Both the position numbers and the translations under genes were made by a program. The notes below the pieces were generated by a model. It made no database searches. It was not told the DNA's origin and was given only the letters and a program-made list of their open reading frames with translations. This document shows positions 1 through 9,551 of a stretch of DNA of 34,616 nt, one piece after another (the stretch's first letter is position 1; every line of letters starts with the position of its first letter). Origin of the DNA: Planctomycetota bacterium (GTDB lineage: Bacteria; Planctomycetota; Phycisphaerae; UBA1845). Where the stretch lies: positions 1 through 34,616 of the forward strand of contig JAJRYY010000082.1 of the NCBI GenBank assembly GCA_024275565.1, written 5' to 3'.

Positions 1-88
1 CACCCTCAGATTCCGTTCCAAGTCCTTTGTTTTCGTCCTTGCGATTCGCTCCGATTCGTACGAAACTTTTCATGACACGGCTCCTTGT

Positions 89-1417
89 TTGATGGATTTC
101 TCAAAAACCACCGTCATTCATGGAGCCGTTCGTCTAAAATTTCAACTAAAATTAGCACACCCCCACGGCACCTTCGCAGACGAAGTTATCTATGACGCAG
201 GAGATGGTGCTCGGACAGTCGCCATCGGTGACCTAGACGCTGACGGGCACCTCGATCTCGCAGTGGCAAACGCAGGCAGCTTCTTTTTTGCTCTTCATGA
301 TCTCCCTAGCACAGTCACCATACTGATGAATAACAACGATGGCACATTTAGTGGTGATGTGCTATACGACGCGGGGCTTAATCCACGGTCGGTAGCGATC
401 GGAGATCTGGATTGCGACGGAGATCTCGACTTGGCTGTAGCAAACAACTTCAGTGAAAACGTCTCTGTCCTGCTGAACCATGGTGACGGCACGTTCACCG
501 ACGATGTACTCTATGACGCTGGGAATGGACCTCAGTCGGTGATCATTGCTGACTTGAACCATGACGGCGACAACGACCTCGTGGTGGCAAACAGTGGCAT
601 TTTCGGCGAAGTTGGCAACGTCTCGGTGCTGCTCAACAACGGCGACGGAACCTTCGCTGACTATATGACTTACGGCGCGGGCGATGCTCCGGTTTCCGTG
701 GCAGTGGACGATCTGGACGGCGACGGGGATCACGACCTCGTCGTGGCCAACTTGGGCAGCGACAACGTCTCAGTACTACTCAACCTTGGCGATGGGACTT
801 TTGCGAACAATGTGTTCTATAACGCGGGTGATGGACCTCGATCGGTGGCCATCGGTGATCTGGACGGCGATGGTGACCTAGACCTCGCCGTGGCGAACAA
901 CGGAAGTGACAATGTCTCAGTGTTTCTGAATGATGGCGACGGGACATTCGCAGACGATATTATCTACGACACTGGAGAGAATCCTCGGTCACTGGCGATC
1001 GACGACTTGGACGGAGACGGTGATCTCGACCTTGTGGTGGTTGGTGGAGGTATCAGTGGCAACCACATTTCGGTGCGGTTAAACCTTGGCGATGGTTCGT
1101 TTGCAGATCATGTGCTATACAACGCGGGAGGAGGCTCTCAGTCGGTGGTGATCGGCGACCTGGATGGCGACGGGGATCACGACCTCGCGGTATCAAACGC
1201 AGGCCCCATCGGGAGCATATCTGTATTGTTGAACTATGGCGACGGCACCTTCGCTGACAATGTACGCTACGGAACTGGAATTGGCCCCTCGTCAGCGTCC
1301 ATCGGAGACCTCGACGGCGACGGAGACCTCGACCTCGTCGTATCAAACAGTAATATCGACTTTGATGACTTGATGGACGGTAATGTCTCGGTCCTGCTGA
1401 ACGGATGCATTCCGTAA
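89..1417 (+). CDS. FG-GAP/VCBS repeat protein (8 tandem ~50-aa repeats), possibly 5'-truncated
   Basis: Repeated GDGTFADxVxYDAGxGPRSVAIGDLDGDGDLDLAVAN..NVSVLLN units; N-terminus begins inside a repeat and has no signal peptide. Confidence 0.8.
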   Translation: MMDFSKTTVIHGAVRLKFQLKLAHPHGTFADEVIYDAGDGARTVAIGDLDADGHLDLAVANAGSFFFALHDLPSTVTILMNNNDGTFSGDVLYDAGLNPRSVAIGDLDCDGDLDLAVANNFSENVSVLLNHGDGTFTDDVLYDAGNGPQSVIIADLNHDGDNDLVVANSGIFGEVGNVSVLLNNGDGTFADYMTYGAGDAPVSVAVDDLDGDGDHDLVVANLGSDNVSVLLNLGDGTFANNVFYNAGDGPRSVAIGDLDGDGDLDLAVANNGSDNVSVFLNDGDGTFADDIIYDTGENPRSLAIDDLDGDGDLDLVVVGGGISGNHISVRLNLGDGSFADHVLYNAGGGSQSVVIGDLDGDGDHDLAVSNAGPIGSISVLLNYGDGTFADNVRYGTGIGPSSASIGDLDGDGDLDLVVSNSNIDFDDLMDGNVSVLLNGCIP

Positions 1418-1493
1418 TCCTACGTCGCAACCTGTCCGTCTGTTGCTGTGGTGCGTGACACTGGCGCTCGCAGAACCGCTCGACCGTCGATTT

Positions 1494-2282
1494 TCAATTG
1501 CTCGATCGCTGGAAGAACACGCGACCCGTCGTCTGAGCCTGTGGGTTGTCCGGGGCAACGCGTGGCTTATCCTTGACAATTAAATCAAGAATACACGCAC
1601 GCGTCTGCTTCCGAAGCTGCTTCATCGCGATGAATTTCGGGTCCAGATGCCGATAATCCGTCGGCACGCGACCTGGCGGTGGCGGCGGATAATCCTGTTC
1701 GATCTCCGGAAGCATGACATGCGAATCGGCATGAACACTCCCCAGAACCTTCGATTCCTTCGCGTCATAAACGATGGCAGATGCCTCCGCGTGGTGTTTG
1801 GACGTCTGATTGACCGAATACATCACGCAAATCCGCGCCCCACCGTCGCGGGCGTGGTCGATCAGCGAATCAGGAAAACCCGCCCGGATCGCGATACCGG
1901 GGTACGAAACAGGAAAAACTTCCGACACAACCCATGTGTCGTCAAACAATTCCATCCAGCCTATCATTTCCGTTGAATCTGGAGATAATAAAGCTAAAGC
2001 TGAATTCTCCTCCGCAATCACAGGCCAGGGCTTGCCGATCCGAGCGACTGCGATCGAGCACGGAAACATCCCATCCGTCGCCCCGGTTCCGACCATCACA
2101 TACGCATTTTTGACCGAGGTCGCCTTCGCCTCCAAAAACTGGGGCCAATCCCCCAAGGTCGGCCCATGATCCAGAACCACGGGCTTCGGCTTCTCCGGAT
2201 AGCAACCTGCCAACAACCCGCTCATCACGGTCAGCCAGCCGTAAAACGCATACCCCAGACATGAGTTAAACTGTCGCTTCAT
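1494..2282 (-). CDS. hypothetical lipoprotein
   Basis: Likely start MKRQFNSCLGYAFYGWLTVMSGLLAGC with a lipobox (LLAGC); the longer ORF starts at 2417. Confidence 0.65.
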   Translation of the reverse strand: MKRQFNSCLGYAFYGWLTVMSGLLAGCYPEKPKPVVLDHGPTLGDWPQFLEAKATSVKNAYVMVGTGATDGMFPCSIAVARIGKPWPVIAEENSALALLSPDSTEMIGWMELFDDTWVVSEVFPVSYPGIAIRAGFPDSLIDHARDGGARICVMYSVNQTSKHHAEASAIVYDAKESKVLGSVHADSHVMLPEIEQDYPPPPPGRVPTDYRHLDPKFIAMKQLRKQTRACILDLIVKDKPRVAPDNPQAQTTGRVFFQRSSN

Positions 2283-2492
2283 ATCACGTTGTCTCATAGG
2301 TCGATCCCTGTGCTGGTCACGATGGGTTATCGGATTCTCCGTGACGCAACTTTCCCAATGCCCGAAAACATCCTCGATTTGGTCCAATAGCCAATAGATC
2401 GTCTTTTGGGCAGCCACGACCGATGCTACAATCGCTGGTTCGTGAATAGGATCACGGTAGACTCAGGAAGACACGAGGGGATCGATATCCAC

Positions 2493-5468
2493 ATGTCCGA
2501 TAAAACGAGAAGCAAAGCCTCCACCGCCCCAGGGCGATCCACTGACGGTAAACCCGCCACGCGTAGGAAGAAAGCGTACGTCCCAGCCGTGGGTCCTCAG
2601 CTCACGCAGTTGCTGGCTGGGGTATTTGCCCTATTCGCACTGCTGAGCGTCAACTCTGTATATCTGCTCAGCGTCCGGCTGCTCGAATGGTCGTCCGGCA
2701 TGGTGTATCAGAACTGGTTCTACCTGATCATGTTCCTGGTGCATCTTGTGCTTGGGTTCATCATCATAGTTCCGGTGATTGTGTTCGGCGTCATTCATAT
2801 CATGAACACCCATGACCGAAAGAATCGTCGGGCGGTTCAGGTTGGATATGCTCTTTTTGTGGCTGCCATCATTTTGCTCGTCAGCGGGGTCGTACTCACC
2901 CGGATCGACGGTGTGATCGTCATCAACGACGAAACGATCCGCTCGATTGCGTACTGGTCGCACGTCATCACGCCGGTCGTCTGCATCTGGTTGTACATCA
3001 TCCACCGGCTGGCGGGCAGGCGCATCAGGTGGCGGGTCGGTCTTACATGGAGTGCTGTGACGGCTGCCATCGCGGTTCCGATGATTCTTTTGCAGTCGCA
3101 GGATCCACGGAGTTGGAATGTGGCTGGTAATACGAAGGGGGATGAGTATTTCTTCCCCTCACTTTCGCGTACCGTCACAGGCGATTTTATCTCCGCACAG
3201 GTTCTGGACAACAATGAGTACTGCCGCGAGTGTCACGAAGACGTTCACGAATCCTGGTTGTACAGTGCCCATAAAAACGCCTCATTCAACAACCCAGCCT
3301 ACCTGTTCAGCGTGCGTGGTTCGCGGGCAGCACTTTTTGGTCGCGATGGTACCACCAGTGGCGCACGGTTTTGTGCTGGCTGTCACGACCCTGTCATACT
3401 GCTCAGTGGCGAATTCGATGATCCCCGTTTCGACGACCCCGAATACGACCTTTCCAAAGACAGGATGGCCAACTCCGGGGTGACCTGCACCGTCTGTCAC
3501 GCCATCACGCATGTCAATTCACCGCGTGGGAATGGTGATTACACCATCGAAGAGCCAACCCAGTATCCGTTCACCTTCAGCGAGAACCCCATTCTGAAAT
3601 GGGTCAACCGCCAGCTCGTTAAAGCAAAGCCAGATTTCCACAACATGACCTTCCTCAAGCCCCTCCACGAGTCGGCTGAGTTTTGCGGTGCGTGTCACAA
3701 AGTTCATTTACCGCCCGAGCTGAATGCATACAAATGGCTTCGCGGTCAGAATCTTTACGACTCTTTTCTGCTCAGTGGCGTCTCCGGACACGGCGTTTCG
3801 AGCTTCTACTACCCTGATGAGGCGGAGACCGGCTGCAACAAATGTCACATGCCACTTATCGAGTCGGAGGACTTCGCAGCCGCTGATTTTGACGACTCAG
3901 GACTGCTCACTGTCCACGACCACATGTTCCCGTCAGCCAACACCGGTCTTGCGCAACTGCTCGACATGCCTGAATCGGTCATCCAGTCGCACATCGATTT
4001 CAATGAAGGTGTGATGCGTGTGGACATCTTCGGAGTCCGTGAGGAAGGGGCGATCGACGGCAAGCTCACCGCGCCCATCCGCCCCAGCATTCCGACGCTT
4101 ACGCCCGGTAACGAATACCTCATCGAAACCGTCATCCGGACGCTTAAAATGGGACACCTCTTCACGGAGGGAACGGCAGACTCGAACGAGGTGTGGATGG
4201 ATGTGACCGTGACGAGTGGTGGTCGCCTGATTGGCCGAAGCGGCGGGCGCGATCCCGACGACAACGCCGTCGACCCCTGGGCGCACCGCGTCAACGCATT
4301 TGTCATTGATCGAAAAGGGAACCGCATCAACCGTCGCAACGGCGAGGACATTTTCATCGCACTGTACAACCACCAGATTCCGCCAGGAGCTGCCGACGTC
4401 ATCCAGTATCGCCTGAGAATCCCCGACGATGTGACGGACAGCATCACAGTCGATGTGAAGCTCCAATATCGGAAGTTCGACACGGAATACATGCGCTTCA
4501 TCACCGGAGAAAGCGTCTATTTTAACGACCTGCCCATCATGACGCTCGCACACGATTCCGTCACGTTCCCCGTCGATGGAATGGTCCGCACGTCAGACGC
4601 TCCTGACACAGGCAACACCATCGCAGCCGCATCGGGCGCGGACGATTTCCCCGTTTGGCAGCGGTGGAACGATTACGGTATCGGGCTGTTGCGTAAGGGT
4701 GTACGCGGTCAACTCCGCCAGGCTGAATATGCCTTCAAGCAGGTCGAAAAACTGGGTCAGCCCGACGGTCCTATCAACCTCGCCCGTGTCTATCTGAAGG
4801 AAGGTCGCGTCGCGGTTGAGGCTCCTGAAGCACTTCGCAAAGCGCAGCGTTTCGATCCACCCGCACTTCAGTGGTCGCTCCTCTGGTTCACGGGACTCGT
4901 CAACAAGCAGAATGGTCAACTCGACGATGCCATCAGAAATTTTGAACAGATCCTCGAAGGTGGATTCGAGCAGGCGAAGGGGCGCGGGTTTGATTTCACA
5001 ATAGACTACCGTCTCCTCAACGAACTGGGCCAAACGCTCCACGAACGCGCCAAGCAGGAACGAGGCGACAAACGCCGCACCAGCAGGGTGGCGATCCTAA
5101 ACAAAGCCCGCGAAGCCTTCGAGAAAACGCTCGTGATCGACCCTGAAAACGCTGTCGCCCACTACAGCCTCAAGCAGGTTTACCACGACCTTGGCGACAT
5201 CGAAAAATCTCAATACCACGGAAACCAGCACGCGTATTTCAAACCCGATGACAACGCTCGCGACCTGGCCATCGCAAACGCCCGCATCAAATACCCCGCA
5301 GCGAACCATGCAGCCGAGGAAATCACGATCTACGATCTCCAGCGAGCTGAAAACTACGAACTACTCGCAAACGCGAATGACATCGGCACAAACAACACCA
5401 ACATGCAAAACACCAACATGCAAAACACCAACATGCAAAACACCAACGTGAAAGACAACGTGAAATGA
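2493..5468 (+). CDS. membrane-anchored multiheme (5x CXXCH) cytochrome c with C-terminal TPR-like repeats
   Basis: CRECH, CAGCH, CTVCH, CGACH, CNKCH; about four N-terminal hydrophobic segments with His residues; TPR-like C-terminus; start MSDKTRSK preceded by a GAGGGG-like stretch. Confidence 0.85.
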   Translation: MSDKTRSKASTAPGRSTDGKPATRRKKAYVPAVGPQLTQLLAGVFALFALLSVNSVYLLSVRLLEWSSGMVYQNWFYLIMFLVHLVLGFIIIVPVIVFGVIHIMNTHDRKNRRAVQVGYALFVAAIILLVSGVVLTRIDGVIVINDETIRSIAYWSHVITPVVCIWLYIIHRLAGRRIRWRVGLTWSAVTAAIAVPMILLQSQDPRSWNVAGNTKGDEYFFPSLSRTVTGDFISAQVLDNNEYCRECHEDVHESWLYSAHKNASFNNPAYLFSVRGSRAALFGRDGTTSGARFCAGCHDPVILLSGEFDDPRFDDPEYDLSKDRMANSGVTCTVCHAITHVNSPRGNGDYTIEEPTQYPFTFSENPILKWVNRQLVKAKPDFHNMTFLKPLHESAEFCGACHKVHLPPELNAYKWLRGQNLYDSFLLSGVSGHGVSSFYYPDEAETGCNKCHMPLIESEDFAAADFDDSGLLTVHDHMFPSANTGLAQLLDMPESVIQSHIDFNEGVMRVDIFGVREEGAIDGKLTAPIRPSIPTLTPGNEYLIETVIRTLKMGHLFTEGTADSNEVWMDVTVTSGGRLIGRSGGRDPDDNAVDPWAHRVNAFVIDRKGNRINRRNGEDIFIALYNHQIPPGAADVIQYRLRIPDDVTDSITVDVKLQYRKFDTEYMRFITGESVYFNDLPIMTLAHDSVTFPVDGMVRTSDAPDTGNTIAAASGADDFPVWQRWNDYGIGLLRKGVRGQLRQAEYAFKQVEKLGQPDGPINLARVYLKEGRVAVEAPEALRKAQRFDPPALQWSLLWFTGLVNKQNGQLDDAIRNFEQILEGGFEQAKGRGFDFTIDYRLLNELGQTLHERAKQERGDKRRTSRVAILNKAREAFEKTLVIDPENAVAHYSLKQVYHDLGDIEKSQYHGNQHAYFKPDDNARDLAIANARIKYPAANHAAEEITIYDLQRAENYELLANANDIGTNNTNMQNTNMQNTNMQNTNVKDNVK
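5394..5453 (+). repeat. 15-bp tandem repeat (AACACCAACATGCAA, about 4 copies, last degenerate)
   Basis: Direct reading; encodes NTNMQ repeats at the cytochrome C-terminus. Confidence 0.95.
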
Positions 5469-7384
5469 GCGATGCCAGAAATGACCCAAGCGATCAGAAA
5501 CAACTTCAAAGTCAGCTTCCGAATCAGCTTCCGGAGCAGGAGCTTGTCCCCGAAGACGATGCCGTCATCGGCAAGGCGATGCGCATCTCGCTGGCAGCCA
5601 TCATGCTCATCACAGCCATCATCGTCCTGATCGTCTGCCTCTCCCGCGACGCGGTCGTCGAGGAGGTCATCATCAAAAAGGACGCCGGCGCCATCGAATC
5701 GCTCGACCAGCACGTCGAGACCGTCCCCAGCGTCACTTTCACCGACATCACGAAGCAAGCCGGAATCACATTCGTCCACAACAACGGTGCAGAGGGCGAC
5801 AAACTTCTCCCGGAGAGCATGGGCAGTGGCGTTGCCTTCTTCGACTACGACTCAGACGGCGATCAGGACATTCTATTCGTCGATGGCAGTAACTGGCCTG
5901 AATCGGAAAAGTCGCAGTCAGCCAGCGCGATGACGCTTTATCAAAACGATGGAACCGGGAAACTCACCGACGTGACGGAAGCAGCCAACCTCACACAGAT
6001 ATTTTACGGAAGCGGCGTCGCAGCAGCCGACATCGACAACGACGGCGACCCAGACCTCTTCATCACCGCGCTCGGAAAGAACCACCTCTACCGAAACGAT
6101 TCTGGAATCTTCACCGACATCACGGAGGAATCCGGCGTCACCGGTGGTGCATCCGACTGGAGCACCGGAGCGACCTTCTTCGATTTCGACAACGACGCCG
6201 ACCTCGACATCTTCGTCTGCAACTACGTCCAGTGGTCCCGCGACACCGACTTTGAACTCAACTTCACACTCAACGGAAAGGACCGGGCCTACGGACCCCC
6301 CACCCATTACAAAGGCGTCCACCCGCAACTTCTCCGCAACAACGCCGACGGAACCTTCACCGACATGTCTGAATCAGCGGGAATCCAGATCGCCAACAAA
6401 GCAACCAATGTCCCCGTCGCAAAGTCCCTCGGCGTCATTCCGATCGATTTCGACAGCGATGACTGGATGGACCTCGTAGTCGCAAACGATACCGTCCGAA
6501 ACTTCCTCTTCCACAACAAAGGCGACGGAACGTTCGAGGAAATCGGAGAGATCGCCGGCGTCGCATACGACAGCACAGGGCGATCGACGGGGGCGATGGG
6601 CATCGACGCAGCCCACTATCGAAACGACGCAACCCTCGCAATCGGCATCGGAAACTTCGCCAACGAAATGACCTCATTCTACGTCACCCAGTCCGACCCC
6701 ACCTTCTTCGCCGACGAGTCCATCGTCGAAGGCATCGGCTCGCCAAGTCGCCTCTTCCTCAGCTTCGGATTCTTCTTTTTCGATTATGACCTCGACGGCA
6801 GACTCGACATTCTCCAGGTCAACGGACACCTCGAGGAAGAGATCAACCAGATTCAGCCAAGTCAACACTACCTGCAGACACCGCAGTTGTTCTGGAACGC
6901 CGGACCCGACGCGCGATCATGCTATGTAGCGGTTCCACCCTCGGAAACGGGGCAACTGCAAAAACCGATCGCCGGACGCGGATCAGCATACGCCGATATC
7001 GATGGCGATGGCGATCTGGATGTGGTGCTGACGCAGACGGGAAGACCCGCCATCCTGCTCCGCAACGATCAGTCGCTCGGTCACGACTGGATACGCATCA
7101 AACTTATCGGAACGCAGTGCAACCGCGACGCCATCGGAACACGCGTGGAAGTGTCAGATGGCGGGATGACCCAGTTACAAAGTGTCACTCCCATGAAAAG
7201 CTACCTCTCCCAATCCGAACTCCCCTTAACCTTCGGCCTGCCAAAACCTGATGACAGCCGAACGGGTGCTACCGAAAACGCACGCACCATCGACACACTC
7301 AAAATCCACTGGCCCGACGGCACCACCGAAACCCATCAGAACCTCGCCCACAATCAACTGCACACCTTCACCCAGACACAGTAA
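5465..7384 (+). CDS. CRTAC1-family protein: FG-GAP repeats plus ASPIC/UnbV domain, N-terminal TM anchor
   Basis: FFDYDSDGDQDILFVDG, FFDFDNDADLDIFVCNY, DIDGDGDLDVVLTQ; C-terminal IRIKLIGTQCNRDAIGTRVEV...LKIHWPDGTTETHQNL typical of ASPIC/UnbV; ATGA overlap with the upstream gene. Confidence 0.9.
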   Translation: MSDARNDPSDQKQLQSQLPNQLPEQELVPEDDAVIGKAMRISLAAIMLITAIIVLIVCLSRDAVVEEVIIKKDAGAIESLDQHVETVPSVTFTDITKQAGITFVHNNGAEGDKLLPESMGSGVAFFDYDSDGDQDILFVDGSNWPESEKSQSASAMTLYQNDGTGKLTDVTEAANLTQIFYGSGVAAADIDNDGDPDLFITALGKNHLYRNDSGIFTDITEESGVTGGASDWSTGATFFDFDNDADLDIFVCNYVQWSRDTDFELNFTLNGKDRAYGPPTHYKGVHPQLLRNNADGTFTDMSESAGIQIANKATNVPVAKSLGVIPIDFDSDDWMDLVVANDTVRNFLFHNKGDGTFEEIGEIAGVAYDSTGRSTGAMGIDAAHYRNDATLAIGIGNFANEMTSFYVTQSDPTFFADESIVEGIGSPSRLFLSFGFFFFDYDLDGRLDILQVNGHLEEEINQIQPSQHYLQTPQLFWNAGPDARSCYVAVPPSETGQLQKPIAGRGSAYADIDGDGDLDVVLTQTGRPAILLRNDQSLGHDWIRIKLIGTQCNRDAIGTRVEVSDGGMTQLQSVTPMKSYLSQSELPLTFGLPKPDDSRTGATENARTIDTLKIHWPDGTTETHQNLAHNQLHTFTQTQ

Positions 7385-7423
7385 TCGTTCACCCAGACAC
7401 AGTGCCGTTCACCAAGACACAGT
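7367..7423 (+). repeat. ~20-21-bp tandem repeat (TTCACCCAGACACAGT core, 3 copies) spanning the stop codon
   Basis: Direct reading. Confidence 0.9.
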
Positions 7424-7467
7424 ATCCGGGCGAGGCTGCCAGCTGGGAGGACATGGCTTCTTCTCGA

Positions 7468-9294
7468 TCAATCCGAACGATCAGATTCCTCCTCTTTCCT
7501 CACCTCTCCGTCTTCCTCTTTCCTCACTCCGCCGTCCTTCTCTTTACTCACCCCGCCGATGGACACATACGTACTCTTCGTGCTGGAACGCGTATCCACA
7601 ATGTCCGCCTGATCCTCAGCACCCTCCAGAAACCGCACCCGCGCCCGACTCGCACGGGCAACCACCTGCTCCTTCAACCACGCCACACTCAACGCATGAT
7701 GATTCGTACACACCAGCAGCGTCCCCTCACCATCCAACAGCGACACCGCCCCCGAAATCAACCGTCCCATATCCTTTTCAACCTGAAACACCGTCTTCCC
7801 CGAACGCGCAAACGTCGGCGGATCAAGTATCACCACGTCAAATTTCAACCCCTGACGCTTCGCACGGGCATAAAAATCAAACACATCCGAGCAATAAAAC
7901 TTATGCCCTTCCATCGATAGACCATTCGCCTCAAAATTCCGCTTCCCCCACGCAAGCGATTTCTTCGACACATCAACACTCGCCACAAACGAAGCACCAC
8001 CAGCCGCAGCCGCCACCGAAAACCCGCAGGTATGAGAAAACGTATTCAACACCCGTTTACCCTTCGAAATCCCCCGAATCCACGCCCGGTTCGCACGCTG
8101 ATCCACAAACAACCCAACCATCCCACCATCGTAAGGCCGAATCAGGTACGACAGACCATTCTCAACGACCTTAAGCTCCTCTTCCGCAACCTTACCCCAT
8201 ACCGGCTTCGGATCCGTCATCTGCTTCACTATCGCAGCATCCGCCCGACCACGATCCTTCGCAGAATGCTTCCAATAGACAGATTCCACCCCAATCTCCC
8301 TGCAAAACCACTGCCCAACACGCTGAACGCGCTCCACGCCACCCTCAAATTTCCCCTGATCCGTCTGAACCACCACCACAGGCCCATACCGGTCCGCCAC
8401 AAGACCCGGAATCCCATCGCGACGACCATCCACAAGCCGATACACCTCAGACCCGGCATCACCAACCACCGTCAAACGCGCCGACAACGCACAATCCAGC
8501 GCATGATCCAGAACGTCTTTCTCCTTCGCCACCGTCCCAAACGCCTGCGGGGTCTTCACCCACACACGCACAGCCTCCCGCGTCACAGGATGGTCAAACA
8601 CCACTTCCTCAAGATGCAACCACATCCGACCACGCGTCTCACCCTGACGCCTCGGATCATTGTCCGCATCCCCCACCACCGGAAGACGCGCAGCAAGCAT
8701 CGTCGACCTGGCTGTCCGACCCGTCGGGTCTCCACACACCACCCGCACCAGAGTACGCCGGGGTTCCTCACGAATCGCCTCAAGCACCGGCGAACCACCA
8801 CGCCACAACTCCTTACTCACCCCGGCAATGTTGCCAGACTTACCAGATTTCGATGTTTTCGCAGATTTCCCCAACCGCCCCAGCTCACCCTTCGACACAA
8901 TCCCAGATTCCCCGCGACTGCTCTGCTTACCGGTCCCAACACGCTCACCCGCTACCATCCGACCACCAGTCTTCTCAGCACGATGCGCCTTATAAACCCC
9001 ACGGCAGACCGCAAGGAACGTACACCGAAGCCTCGATTTCGACCGTAGAGACTGAAACATTTTCAGTGCCATTGTACTTTTCGCAAACCCGACGAACCCC
9101 GAGGCAGCACGCGGCAAACTGGCCAATCGCCGCAGCGACACACCCTTCTCAAGATGAATCAGCTGATCCAGACCCCCCGCCCGCCGCTGATCAGACGCCA
9201 GCGTTGACAAACCCGAGGGCTTGGAAACGAACATATAATGCTCGTCCTCATAAAGGACCCGTACACGACCACTAACAATTTCTTCTGCGTTCAT
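7468..9294 (-). CDS. fusion of a degenerate RluA-type pseudouridine synthase-like domain and an RlmI-like class I SAM-dependent rRNA methyltransferase
   Basis: N-term VLYEDEHYMFVSKPSGLST...LPRAASGFVGFAKS...RCTFLAVCRG resembles RluA; C-term YRLVDGRRDGIPGLVADRYG...RVLNTFSHTCGFSVAAAAGGA...VVILDPPTFARSGK resembles RlmI. Confidence 0.85.
   Translation of the reverse strand: MNAEEIVSGRVRVLYEDEHYMFVSKPSGLSTLASDQRRAGGLDQLIHLEKGVSLRRLASLPRAASGFVGFAKSTMALKMFQSLRSKSRLRCTFLAVCRGVYKAHRAEKTGGRMVAGERVGTGKQSSRGESGIVSKGELGRLGKSAKTSKSGKSGNIAGVSKELWRGGSPVLEAIREEPRRTLVRVVCGDPTGRTARSTMLAARLPVVGDADNDPRRQGETRGRMWLHLEEVVFDHPVTREAVRVWVKTPQAFGTVAKEKDVLDHALDCALSARLTVVGDAGSEVYRLVDGRRDGIPGLVADRYGPVVVVQTDQGKFEGGVERVQRVGQWFCREIGVESVYWKHSAKDRGRADAAIVKQMTDPKPVWGKVAEEELKVVENGLSYLIRPYDGGMVGLFVDQRANRAWIRGISKGKRVLNTFSHTCGFSVAAAAGGASFVASVDVSKKSLAWGKRNFEANGLSMEGHKFYCSDVFDFYARAKRQGLKFDVVILDPPTFARSGKTVFQVEKDMGRLISGAVSLLDGEGTLLVCTNHHALSVAWLKEQVVARASRARVRFLEGAEDQADIVDTRSSTKSTYVSIGGVSKEKDGGVRKEEDGEVRKEEESDRSD
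7489..7560 (-). repeat. 24-bp in-frame tandem repeat (about 3 copies) at the methyltransferase C-terminus
   Basis: Encodes GGVSKEKD-GGVRKEED-GEVRKEEE. Confidence 0.85.
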
Positions 9295-9551
9295 GGGCGA
9301 GATGGTGGTCCCTCACAGCCGATCCGTCAACGTCAAGCCTTATCGGTCCTTGAAATCGAACTGATTATTGGATGCCCGATCCACAAATCCCACAACCACC
9401 GCATAATTCTGCATGACGAAGAGGGGGTAACGTGCGTACAATCAGAGTGGGCGTAATCAGCCGATGTGAGCGCAATCAGCCGATGAATGCTCCATGACGC
9501 CGACAAGATACACCCGGAACCATGACGCCAACCACGAAAGGGCAGTCATCC

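Noticed and set aside
7251-9048. Plus-strand ORFs of 307 and 338 aa (7251-8174, 8032-9048)
   Set aside because: Antisense shadows of the pseudouridine synthase-like/methyltransferase fusion; Pro/His/Arg-rich products without domains.
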